Origin: Limnanthes douglasii subsp. nivea
Lineage: Eukaryota > Streptophyta > Magnoliopsida > Brassicales > Limnanthaceae
DNA length: 64,000 nt
NCBI GenBank assembly: GCA_036936605.1
Contig: JAUPFV010000004.1
Location: forward strand, 91,786,334-91,850,333
Direction of reading: 5' to 3'
This document shows positions 1 to 9,626 of this stretch, piece by piece (position 1 is the first letter of the stretch; every line of letters begins with the position of its first letter). The notes under the pieces were generated by a model. That model ran no database searches. It had not been told where the DNA came from and saw nothing but the letters and a program-made list of their open reading frames with translations. Both the position numbers and the translations under genes were made by a program.

Positions 1-201
1 AAGAAGAACCTTGGACCTTTGTGGAAGTTCATACCATATGGAGAGATACCTTTTCAAACCATGACAAATGGTGATAAACATGGGTTTTCTTCAACACATG
101 AGAGTGATTATGACGAGGGAACCGATGAAAGCTCAAGCATTGATGCCAAGAGTCCCAAGAAAGATGATGGTAAGGAAAACACCGAAGGGAACGATCCATA
201 A
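1..201 (+). pseudogene. E0 antisense ORF, C-terminal end only
   Basis: The open frame runs from base 1 to a TAA at 199-201 and continues off the left edge. The peptide has LWKFIPYGEIP followed by an acidic, serine-rich tail. The same layout ends the antisense genes of E1 (EFWKQVPEEDLP, then a run of S, E and D) and E2 (SFWNDILKGKCP, then S, E and D). I therefore call it the last part of the same antisense gene, convergent with pol and about 580 bp from the pol stop. An independent small gene is possible but less likely given the matching position and ending. The function of the family is unknown; only the tail is visible here. Confidence 0.6.
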
Positions 202-460
202 AGTTATTATGTTTACTTTTTTATGTTTATTTCTAAAGTCCTTGGAAGGCCAAGGCATTTTGTTATCTTTTTCAAATCTTATTTTGTGAACCAAAGTCCT
301 TGGATGCCAAGGAATATTTTGCGATGGTGGATCAGACATATTCCAATCAATATGTAATGTTAGGTTGTCTTTTCGTATGAATTTCTTTCTCTTCTTATGT
401 CTAGCTTTTAATCAGTATTTAATTTCTTTGACTTGTTTAATAAGCGTTTAATTCATTGAA

Positions 461-615
461 TCACTTCAAAAATATTTCATTTGAAGGATAAAAGTTTTTA
501 ATAAATCCAATCACTTCAAAGATACTTCATTTGAAGGATGAAAGTGTTAAATGAATCTGATCACTTCAAAGATACTTCATTTGAAGGCTGGGGCATTTAA
601 TGGATATTTAATTTA
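461..615. repeat. 50-bp minisatellite, 3 copies, in E0 3' region
   Basis: TCACTTCAAA recurs exactly at 461, 511 and 561, each followed by a close copy of ATACTTCATTTGAAGG. The period is 50 bp and the third copy degenerates after about 600. It lies at the same place in the element as the unrelated 34-bp minisatellite of E1. Confidence 0.85.
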
Positions 616-683
616 TCTGATCTTCTCATACTCATAATAATTTTTGAAAAATGCATAAGATACCATTGATTGAAAACCGAACA

Positions 684-730
684 CATCATTAAAACCTTCC
701 CGCGCCACCAGGGTAGGAAAGAGTATGTCC
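684..730. other. Conserved Tat 3' noncoding block, E0 copy
   Basis: The plus strand reads CATCATTAAAACCTT, a GCCA segment, then AGGAAAGAGTATGTC. The same order of words occurs at 12901-12946 (E1) and 42292-42337 (E2), always just downstream of the pol stop and outside any reading frame. Confidence 0.6.
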
Positions 731-779
731 CCGAATATTTACATTGAGGTATAACAAAGTAAATATTTACAAGATAGTT

Positions 780-2105
780 TTATTCTAAATACAACCTGAG
801 ATGCTCAACATTCCATGGATGCTTCAAAAAGTTTCTCTCTTTGTCTTGAAGTCTATATGTTTCTTGCTTGATATTTTCACACACGATATAAGGGCCTTCC
901 CGATTCGGAGCCAATTTCCCAAACTGTTTGTCTTTGGTATGCAAAAAGACTTTTCTTAATACTTTGTCTCCTACCTGGAAATCTCTTCTTTTTACTCTGC
1001 ATGCAAACCTACTTCTCATTAAACCCCGATAGTGTGATATTCTTAAATATTCTTTAACTCTTCTTTCTTCAATTAGATCCAGCTGATTCCTTAATGCCAT
1101 TTCATTAGTCTATTTAGAATAATTTTGAATCCTGAATGATGGCAAAGTAGCTTCTATGGGTGTGATTGCATCCATCCCATAAAAAAGGGAAAAAAGGACT
1201 CTTGGGTGGCTGTTCGGGGAGTAGTTTGATAGGCCCACAATACTTCTTGCAAATAAATTAGCTACTTCCCTACAGTTCCTTCTAGATTCTTTTTCAAACA
1301 TGTCAAAAAATTTCGATTATCAACTTCATCCTGCCCTTTAGCCTGAGGGTGGAAAGGAGAAGAGAAGCAATGTTGAATTCCTCTGGAAGTGCAAAACATC
1401 TCCATGTCTTTATTATCAAATTATGACCCATTGTCTGTGGTAATTCGCCGAAGGATTCCGAATCGGTAACATATGTTGGATATAATAAATTTTATGACCG
1501 TCTTAGAAGTGGTACCAACTAATGGGGAAACTTCTATCCATTTAGAGAAATAGTCAATTGCCACTATTATTGTTCGATAGCCTCCAGAATCCATGAGAAG
1601 AGGTCCAACCAAGTCCAAACCCCATCTATCGAAAGGTATGGGCTCATATATTGACTTTATATGAACTGGTGGTGTATGGATTTCATTCCCATATCTATGG
1701 CAAGGATTACATCTCTTGACCATATCTTTGACATCTGCCATTATAGTAGGCCAATAATATCCTGCTAACAAAACTCTCTTGGTTAAGGCCCTATAGCCGC
1801 AATGTGCTGATCCCTCTCCTTCGTGCAATTCTAGAAAAGACACTTTAGGATTCCTTAAAACCTAAGCAACGTAGGATAGGTCTGATGAAATACTTTTTAT
1901 AAAGAATCTCCCTTAACACCAAGAAACCACGAGCTTTGTACTTGATCGTTTTAGCTAAGACTTTATCTGAAGGTAAAAATCCATCAGAAATAAATTGATG
2001 TATTTCATACGTCCAATCTTTAGATTGTACGACAGATATATTCATACTTTCTTCAGATCCATCCTCTTTCCATTGATCCGATCTTATGGAGGGGAATTCT
2101 AGCAT
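780..2105 (-). pseudogene. E0 pol: integrase domain, broken
   Basis: This encodes the integrase that joins element cDNA to the host chromosome. The zinc-binding part shows HEGEGSAHCG and later CNPC (about 1700-1830). The catalytic core shows RWGLDLVGP and TTDNG with the first two acidic residues. A stop follows directly after DNGS at 1421, and the region of the third catalytic residue is preserved only in another frame. The C-terminal part at 780-1100 keeps the GPYIV segment and ends HPWNVEHLRLYLE. Four open pieces (780-1100, 1110-1301, 1421-1843, 1845-2105) need several stops and frame changes to connect, so this copy is dead. It lies downstream of the second RNase H, as expected for Tat. 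Confidence 0.88.
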
Positions 2106-2510
2106 GATAATCCATGGGTATGATTCAGATAGGCGATGGTAGCTAAAGAATCTGCCATAGTATTCTCCGATCTAGAGACATATTCATTAAACTTATGGAA
2201 ACTTCCCTGAGTACATGCAGATACTTTATTAACAGTTTTTTTTAGTTTCAGATAGCCCTTGAGCTTGATTAATAAGCAACTGGGAGTCACTTACTAACCG
2301 GATCCTCCATGCTCCACATATCTGAGCTAGTCTTAACCTAACAATGGTCGCTTCATATTCTGATTCATTGTTGGATCCCCTGAAACCAAAGCATATAGAC
2401 TGATACATAGTATCACCATAAGGAGAAGTTAAACAAATTCCAGGCCCACATCCCATCGTACAAGCCCCTTCATTTTTTCGGATTAACCATTCTTTTTTAG
2501 CCTTGTTTTC
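2099..2510 (-). pseudogene. E0 pol: second (archaeal-type) RNase H, broken
   Basis: This is the additional RNase H domain of Tat elements, thought to degrade the RNA strand of RNA-DNA hybrids. Visible words are FGFRGSNNESEYEATIVRL (the NNESEYEA region holds the catalytic Glu), LVSDSQLLINQ (catalytic Asp) and ENTMADSLATIAY (C-terminal acidic residue). A frameshift near 2236-2243, in a run of eight T, splits the domain into 2229-2456 and 2099-2290. It sits between the ordinary RNase H and integrase, which separates Tat elements from other gypsy lineages. Confidence 0.85.
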
Positions 2511-2559
2511 CTGCTATTGTTTGTAAGGCCTTTTAGTGTGAAATTATACCAAGAAATCA

Positions 2560-3990
2560 GCTATAGCCTGAGCCTTGATTGCTGTCCGAGGTGCAAAGTC
2601 AATATCATAGTCTCCAAGCTCAACTTACCACTTAGTCATTCTTCCTAATATGTCAGTTTTTTGAAGAACATTCTTTAAGGGGAAAGATGTTCGAACTGTA
2701 ATCGAATGTTCTTGAAAGTATGGCCTCATTTTTTTAGCTACTATACAAATGCCAAGGCTATTTTTTCTAACTTTAGATACCTCTTTTCTGCTTCCAACAA
2801 GCTCTTGATTATGTAATACACCGGACGGGGGTAATTATCCACTTCCATTACTAAAACCGCGCTCACAGCATACTCTGACACGGCTAAATACATGTAAAGT
2901 TTCTCCCCTTGGACAGGTTTGAACAACATCTTGGGTGAAGAAAAATGTTTTTTGATTTCAATAAAGGCGTGATCACATTGCGGAGACCAAATAAGTCTTT
3001 AACATCCATCAAAGTATGAAAAAATTAAGCACACTTGTCAGATGATTTTAAAATAAACCTATTAAAAGCATCAAACCGTACAGTTAGTCTCTAGACTTCT
3101 TTAGTATTCCAAGGAGGATCCATAGCCAATAGAGCGTCTAACTGATCCGGATTGGCCTGTATTCTTTTTTTACTTATAACATACCTTAGAAACTGGGTTT
3201 AACTGTAGGTCGATGGCTTCCAAGTTAGAAAAAGTATCTTAAAGATCAGATATGTGTTCTTCCTCTTCGAGACTCTTTACCATCATATCATCTATATATA
3301 TACTTCCATGATTCTACCAATCTGGCTAGCAAATGTTTTATTTACTAATCGATGATAAGTAGCCCCAACATTCTTCAATCCAAATGGCATCACCTTATAC
3401 CAATGAAGCCCTCTGTCTGTGATAAAAGTAGTATGATCTTGATCGTTCATATCTACCTATATCTGATTGTACCCTGAAAAGGCATCCAGGAAGGACAACA
3501 ACTTGTTCCTCGATGTAGAGTCTACCAACTGATCTATTCGAGGTACCAAAAAAGGATCTTTAGGACATGCTCTGTTAAGATCAGTGAAGTCAATACATAT
3601 GTGCCACTTCTCATTCTTTTTCTTGACTAAAACGGGGTCAGTCGTCCACAATGGGTATTGAGATTCTTTAATATGATCCATCTTGGTTAACCGATCAACT
3701 TCTTGTACTATCACATCGGCTTTTTCTATGGAAAAGGTCCTCCTTCTTTGAACTACCGCTCCATCATTAGACCAGGCTGAAAATTTGTGGTTGATTATTT
3801 CGGTGGGTACCCTAGTCACATCATCAGTGCACCATGCAAACGCATGCAAAGATTCCGACAAGAAAGACAATAGCTTTTGTTTCAAACTTAATGAAAATTT
3901 AGAGCCAATCTTAATATTTTTGCCTTGTGATAGGAAATGAGTTTCAACCTCTTCTATAGGAAGTATTACATTAGGATCCTCATTTGGATC
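2560..3990 (-). pseudogene. E0 pol: reverse transcriptase and RNase H, broken
   Basis: The RT part at 3457-3885 reads WHICIDFTDLNRACPKDPF and LDAFSGYNQI, which holds the first catalytic Asp. The YIDDM motif is coded near 3285-3302 but is shifted out of frame by an extra TA in a TATATATA run, leaving a stop directly after the Tyr-Ile-Tyr-Arg reading. The RNase H part is seen at 2741-2929 (YMYLAVSEYAVSAVLV, AEKRYLKLEK). Several further frame changes occur at 2940-3450. This RT cannot be translated as one protein. Neighbours are protease upstream and the second RNase H downstream. Confidence 0.85.
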
Positions 3991-4029
3991 ATCAATTTTA
4001 TTCTCATCGATAGAAGGCTCTAGTAGTCG

Positions 4030-4605
4030 TTATTCCTTGTTAGCTTTGATTGCCTCTAATGACTTTGAGACAAGAGTTGTTACATAGCATTCTCTAGCCA
4101 CTTTCGAACTATTTCTGAAAACACCCACTTGTGCACCCACAACATATTTCAAAAATTGATGGACAGTAGAGACTACAACATGCATCATGGAAAGCCAAGA
4201 TCTTACAAAGATAACACTGTAAGAGGTTGGATGGTCAACCATAACAAACAATACCTTCACAATTTTCTTAAAAAGTCCTCTGCCCAATATCACGTCCTCT
4301 TCAAACTCACCAATAACATCTGCGGAACTTCCAGTAAATCACACAATAGTTCTGTTTGACTGTTGAATAACCGAATGATTTTTTTTATTTTTATAAGTAT
4401 TCAGAAATAACACGTTTACCAAACTACCTGTGTCAATCAGGATTCGACGTACATCATTTCCCCCAATTGATGCCCCTATCACCACGACGTCTTCATGCGG
4501 CCCCGTAATATCTCTTAGGTCATCTTCATCAAATAATATGAAAGGAGTTGGGGTTTGGTATAGATGTGTGGACATTCTTCCTTCCAACTGAGTTGTCAAG
4601 CTGTT
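4030..4605 (-). pseudogene. E0 pol: aspartic protease region, one stop
   Basis: This encodes the retrotransposon aspartic protease that would cut the gag-pol polyprotein. The piece at 4339-4599 has LFDEDDLRDITGPHEDVVVI and the active site IDTGS at 4437-4423, so the catalytic Asp-Thr-Gly is retained. A second piece at 4030-4293 carries the downstream block with FVMVDHPTSYSVIFVRSWLS. A break near 4300-4340 separates the two. Unlike E2, the active-site triplet is intact here, but the surrounding pol is dead. Confidence 0.82.
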
Positions 4606-4794
4606 GATATGCCTTTTTCTTGAACAATGTCTCCCCCATATATGGTTAAGAACTTAAAATATTTTACCAGATCAGAAATTGTAGTACACTTATCCACTAT
4701 CACCCATACCTGATTCCGATCTGGATCCGGATCAAGGTATTCAGAGTCCACCTCAAATATTTCAACAATCAACATGGCATCTCCTGTCTGGATG

Positions 4795-7122
4795 TTCCTG
4801 TGGCTACCAAAGAAGTTGTTCGGGGAGCATTGGCATTGAATGGTGTATTATCTGGCCTGTTGCACCCTTATTTCTTAACAAAAGTGCCTAATTTTCCTCT
4901 CTCAATGAGATTTTGAAATTCTTGCTTTAACGCTATACAATCATGTGTGTCATGCCCCACGTTGTTATGATTATTTCAAAAATGGGTACTTCGGATTTCT
5001 CTAGGAGACTGTAGTGGGGTTGGACTTCTAAAGTGTACATCATTTTTAGTTTTGTCATAAATTGTTGCTACACTTTCTCCCAATTCAGAAAACCCTTCTG
5101 GCTGAACCCATAGACCCCTTTTATTTCTAACTTGTTGGTTTTGATTGGATTGATTCTGCTTGGGCCGATGCGATCCATGTGCGGTTTCCTTTGGTCTGTA
5201 GCCGGACTGAGTTGTTGTTTGTAGAGTTGACACTATGGTGGTGATCTGTTCTGAGGAGGCACTCTAGATTTCTTAGTTTCTTCAACAATAATTTTTAGGC
5301 ATGGTCATTTTAACCGGAACCAAAACAACTGAACCGAAGTAGATTTGGTTCTTTCATAATACCCGAATGGTTCCAGTTTTCAATTACCCACGGTTCTCAG
5401 AACCAAACCATACCGAACCGAAGAACCGTGGGTACCCGTTAAGAACCAAACCTATGTATTAACCCTTATTTTTGAATTGTTTTAAAAATATATTTTATTT
5501 TTCAAATTTAGATTCCCCTAAATTTGTCTTTTATCATTGATCTCTAATTATGTTCTCTTGAATAAATGCAACATACTTTATTCAAAGTGATGATATATTT
5601 ACAAACTATTATGCGTATAAACAAAATAACAAAATACCAAACTTTATATAATTTAATAAACTTGATATCATCTCTCCATTTTTTATTATTACTAATATTA
5701 TTCTTTAATGTATGAATTTTGAATAATTCTTATATTTCGTATTTTTTCTTATAATTTAACATATTTTTATTGTTTAAAAGTGTAAAAAGATTTTTATATA
5801 CATTGATATTGCAAAGCATTTGAAGTATCCAAAACTACCCGATTGGAACCGAGTTAAGTACCCATACCGAACCGAATTAAGAAGAACCGAACCGAACCGA
5901 ACCAAAATTTATTCGGTTCCTAAATGGGTTCCAGTTTTGAAGAACCGAAAGAACCGAGAACCGAAAAAACCGAACCGAACCGAAGAACCGGATGCCCATG
6001 CATAGTAATTTGCTTCCCCACTTGGTTTTACAACCCCCCAAAAGTCATTGTTTTTTCCGGGTTAATGAGTCAACCAAATTACCCGGACTTAAGCCTTGTC
6101 TTAAAGAGGCGATTACTACTTGTTCAAAACAATCAACTAGCTCATTATTCATGTTCACAAAATTACTAATATATTCCTTCAAAGACTCATTTGGCTCTTC
6201 GGAACAATGAATAATCGTATCACCATTCCCCTTAAGCTCTCTGCTTCCAACAAATTGCCTATGGAATGCAACCTAAAATATGTCATAAATCCCTAAGGGA
6301 GACTATTGTACCATTTGAGGGCACTTCTTTTAAAGGTTTGTGAGATGACCCTGCACAGAAGCTTGTCATCATCATCAAAGTTTATCATAATTTTTTTTAA
6401 AAAATTGCTTGAGATGATTGTCCGGATCTTTGCTTCCATCATATTTTTCCATATTGGAACCGTCAAACCGTTTGGGAAGATGTCCGGAGAGTATTTTTGA
6501 AAACAAGGATAATTGTCTCCAATTTTAGCTACGGATAAACACCGTATCTTCATTGGGAGTAGCAAAAATACATGGTTCAGATTGAAAGGAAAATTGATCG
6601 ATCAATAAACGATCAATATGTTGATCAACCGAACCCTTTAGTTTCCCCTTATACTTATTAATTCTATGTCTGTCCCTTTTCTTAAATGCTTCTTGGTCAG
6701 CCTTAATTTCTTCTTTAGCCGGCGAACATCACTGCTGAATGAGAATGATTCTTCAAGTTCCAAATCATTGGATGAACTATTAGAAGACTCTAATGTAGAG
6801 GTCACAACTAGTTTGGACTGATGTGTTTTCTTAGAGCTGAGATGAATCTTGATGGACTGCTCATTCTCACCAGGATTATCAGTAGGGTGGAGTGCTGATG
6901 CACCAAACTTTTTCTTTTATTCCTTTTTCTGCTTGTTTCTGAGCCCTTAAAGCCTCAATCTCAACCCTTAGCTGATCACGTTCTTCTTGCATGGATTGTT
7001 TTTTTATCACCATTATGATTATCATGAGACACGGCAATGTGCTCATTATTTTCTCTCATCCCATCCACTTGTGGAGGTGAAACGTCTTGTACATTAGGAT
7101 CCATACGAACTACTTCGTTCAT
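4795..7122 (-). pseudogene. E0 gag, split by a MITE and by stops
   Basis: This encodes the structural nucleocapsid polyprotein. The likely start is the ATG at 7122-7120 (MNEVVRMDPNVQ), about 50 bp inside the primer site. The gag core at 6293-6565 shows DDDDKLLCRVISQTFKRSALKWYNSLP, split here as two words (DDDDKLLCRVISQTF and ALKWYN) that match E1 and E2. The part at 4976-5233 has GLWVQPEGFSELGESVATIYDK. A zinc-knuckle-like CxxH...GHDTHDC region follows near 4920-4950. The reading across the MITE is KQI before and IIVEET after, so the original gag can be followed through the insertion. Many stops and frameshifts are present. Confidence 0.85.
5295..6003. mobile_element. hAT-type non-autonomous element (MITE), 709 bp, in E0 gag
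   Basis: The ends are rich in GAACCG/CGGTTC units, with an AT-rich centre (about 5460-5830), a layout known for plant hAT MITEs. The outer ends match as imperfect inverted repeats: AGGCATGGTCAT at 5297 and the complement ATGCATGGGCAT ending at 6003 (10 of 12). It is flanked by an 8-bp duplication, AATAATTT at 5287-5294 and AGTAATTT at 6004-6011, with one mismatch. The gag frame confirms that this block was absent before insertion. Open frames inside it only translate the GAACCG repeats. Confidence 0.75.
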
Positions 7123-7155
7123 TGGTTTTGAATCTGAAATTCAGGCACCGTCATC

Positions 7156-7172
7156 TCCCACCGTGGTCGCCA
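7156..7172 (-). other. E0 primer-binding site
   Basis: On the minus strand TGGCGACCACGG follows the LTR end CACACCA after a 3-base AAT spacer. The spacer and the TGG start match E1 and E2, but the next bases differ. The tRNA was not identified. Confidence 0.6.
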
Positions 7173-7175
7173 ATT

Positions 7176-7542
7176 TGGTGTGGATTCTTTCTAATCAAAG
7201 GGTATATTTGGAAAGAGTTTTATCTTTTTCAGGTGTTTAATGTTGAGTGAAGAGTAAAGGGATAAAAGAGGTGTCTTCTAGAATTAAGTTTTTCTTACCC
7301 TATTTAATGAGTGTGGTTGAGGTATTTATACTTATTTTATGACCCACGGGCTGTTCGGGTCGGACTCTGGATTCGGGTTAACCTTTAAAGCCTAAAACCT
7401 AAACGAGCTAGTATATGTTAACACATAGTTGAATCATGATTGGCTTGGTTGTACTATTCATCATATGTTGGATGCAAAATATGTCCGAAGTACCCTTTCG
7501 GTTTAGGCTGTAGTGCTCTTCCAAAAATATCCGAACCTATCA
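7176..7542 (-). repeat. E0 5' LTR, 367 bp
   Basis: Read on the minus strand it starts TGATAGGTTCGG and ends CACACCA, giving TG...CA ends. A TATA box (GTATAAATAC) lies at 7323-7332. The outer boundary is inferred from similarity in start, end, TATA context and length to the 368-bp LTR at 30492-30859. The other LTR of E0 is outside the window. Confidence 0.65.
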
Positions 7543-8797
7543 AAGGATATCAATAATTATTAGATATATAATATAAATTTTTTATAGGTAAAATTGATTT
7601 CCCTAGATTATATATTTTGTATGTATAGAGATACATTATTATTATTATGTTTTTAGTGTTATATTTTGTTATCCATAATAGTTCTCAGGTACTCGTGCAG
7701 TTCTACTTAAGTAAAATTATATTCACCACGTGTTTATATATATAGGTTACGTTTAAATAATATTTTGTTGAAATTTTATACGAATGAAATGAAAATTTAC
7801 TTCAACATATTTCATCTAGTATTATTATCATATTATAATTTAACATGCATGATAATCTTCATGCCAATATCATTCAACAATTAAAAAACCAAAATTATCT
7901 CACAAGTTGATTGAGTCGCGGTTCTATATTCACTTAGTATTTGATATTGATAGAACATTGCGCTTCTTACTCTTCTAGTATATCAAATTATCTTATATAA
8001 AAATAAAAGGATCAGTGGTTGATCTCCAATTAAGCTTAGATCCAACCCAATATGCACCCATTGAAAATTATATATTATTATGAACATTATTCTAATAACA
8101 CAACCCGTAACCCATTATTCTGATAACACAACCCAAAGTCCAAAACCAAGAGCTGGTTTGAGATAACAAATATTTTTCCTAAAGATATCATGTGGTTAAC
8201 TGTTAAGGAATACGGAAACTAACCAACAATATTGATTGGATATGAAATGTTTATCGATTCATCACAAACTAGTTTAGGTTTCTCACCCATCAATGATATT
8301 TGTCGGATTATCAAATAATTCTCCACCATCATGTTTTGGAAATTACAAACTAAGAACGTTGATGCAATGCATAGTTTTCTCTCTAACTTTCATATTTCCA
8401 TCAATAATCTAAAATATATTTTTATGCGATAAAATAATACATATATTGATATTTTTACTTCAACTCTGACAAATTACTTCAACGATCTTTAAATATATTG
8501 CCTAAAATTTTGAATGTAAAAATAATTTAGGAAAATAAATTCATTCATTATCGTTCCCCTTAATAATAATAATGTCATTACTACATACTGATCACAAGTT
8601 TTATTCTTCAATCCAAATTAAATAATTGTGTCACTAGACCTACCAATCCAATAACATAAACTTTGTGTTAACCACATTACAAATACAAATGACAAACTTT
8701 TCTATTGTCCAATTGAGCAACAAACTCATGTAGTTTCTCCATATGCATTTTTCTTGGAGTTATACATGTAAAAATGTATTTTGATATCCAACTAGTC
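7543..8797. other. AT-rich DNA between E0 and E1
   Basis: No convincing gene is seen. There is a direct duplication of about 29 bp around ATTATTCTAATAACACAACCC near 8085 and 8114. The strip just left of E1 (about 8650-8790) has a short minus-strand peptide reading MHMEKLHEFVAQLDNRKVCH, which I could not assign. Confidence 0.5.
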
Positions 8798-8802
8798 ATT
8801 AC
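8798..8802. repeat. E1 target-site duplication, left (ATTAC)
   Basis: ATTAC here and at 17821-17825 directly flank the TG...CA ends of E1. Confidence 0.9.
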
Positions 8803-9097
8803 TGGTGAGAATAGAAAGTAACTAGAGAAGATTGAGAATATCTACTTAGAATCAACAGAGATTTTCAGATGTGAATATTGTCTTTCTCCTCTAAAAATTT
8901 CATAGGCGTAATCAACCTCCTCAGCCTCTTTAAATAGGCCTAGTAAGTTAGTTACAAAGTCGGTTACATAAGAGAGATATTTACAGTTCAGTCCCTATTC
9001 TTCTTATAAAGCTTAATCTTACTCTATATTAATAGAACTTATCATTCAAGTCCTTATTAATTACATTTAAGTCCCTTATGAATATATTTCCTTATCA
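8803..9097 (-). repeat. E1 3' LTR, 295 bp
   Basis: On the plus strand it runs from TGGTGAGAAT to CCTTATCA. It differs from 17526-17820 at about three bases (near 8823, 8923 and 9082). In sense it starts TGATAAGG. A possible TATA-like TATTTAAA is at 8929-8936. Confidence 0.95.
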
Positions 9098-9111
9098 GTA
9101 GCCCCCTTAGT
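9098..9111 (-). other. E1 polypurine tract
   Basis: On the minus strand CTAAGGGGGCTAC directly precedes the 3' LTR. The same kind of tract adjoins the LTRs at 38552-38911 and 30492-30859. Confidence 0.7.
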
Positions 9112-9626
9112 TCTTATAAAGACAATTTTATAAGAACTATTCAGTCTTCGAACATTACTCTAAGTGAATAAAACTTCTTTTATCCAGCCCCTTTATTATG
9201 ACTGAGCCCAATGACTTGCAACTTCACTTCGAATCTAAGAATAAGTGCAAATAAACTCCCCACTCACTTCGAATCTACCAACTTGAAATACAACCTTACT
9301 TTCACTTCGAACCTCTTGACCCATACTTGAAAGACTGATTGGACCCTTCTTGATAGGTCTATGACACAGCAAGTTTTCCTCCACGTTTCACATTCCACCC
9401 AATGAGAACAGTTCACTGGTTTTGCCTCTTCTTATTCTCAACGTCATTTTTTCCAAGTATAAATACTTAGCTCCACCTTACTGAGAACCTTTTAGAAAAA
9501 TCATCTCTTTCCTAAGCCATCTTCATCTTGTTCTTCATCAACCTTCATCTTCATCTTCTGCTACCTTCCCCAGAAACACCACTTTGTTCAGTCACAAAAA
9601 CAACTTCCCAGATCAACATCTATTGT
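9112..9626 (+). promoter_or_regulatory. E1 upstream region of the antisense gene, with TATA box at 9458-9465
   Basis: TATAAATA lies 169 bp before the ATG at 9627 and is followed by a leader rich in CATCTTCATC-type pyrimidine repeats. E2 has TATAAATT 176 bp before its homologous ATG. The upstream part holds several TTCGAA palindromes (for example near 9147, 9226, 9268 and 9306), also frequent upstream of the E2 gene. I infer an internal plus-strand promoter that does not depend on the LTRs. Confidence 0.55.

Larger units (their letters stand above)
202..779. other. E0 3' noncoding region between convergent antisense ORF and pol
   Basis: No coding frame is visible. It contains two copies of a motif around AAAGTCCTTGGA near 235 and 294, a 50-bp minisatellite at 461-615 and a noncoding block at 684-730 that is also present in E1 and E2. 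Confidence 0.6.
1..7542 (-). mobile_element. E0: Ty3/gypsy Tat-lineage LTR retrotransposon, left part cut by window edge
   Basis: On the minus strand, from high to low coordinates, the order is LTR, primer site, gag, protease, RT, RNase H, second RNase H and integrase. This order with an extra archaeal-type RNase H before integrase is the hallmark of the plant Tat lineage. The reading frames are broken by many stops and frameshifts, so it is an old copy. A plus-strand antisense gene follows beyond integrase and is cut by the window start. The 3' LTR and target duplication lie outside the window. A hAT-like MITE interrupts gag. Confidence 0.9.

Noticed and set aside
5820..6210. Plus-strand open frames rich in arginine, proline and glutamate
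   Set aside because: They translate the GAACCG repeats at the end of the hAT-type MITE and adjoining antisense gag.
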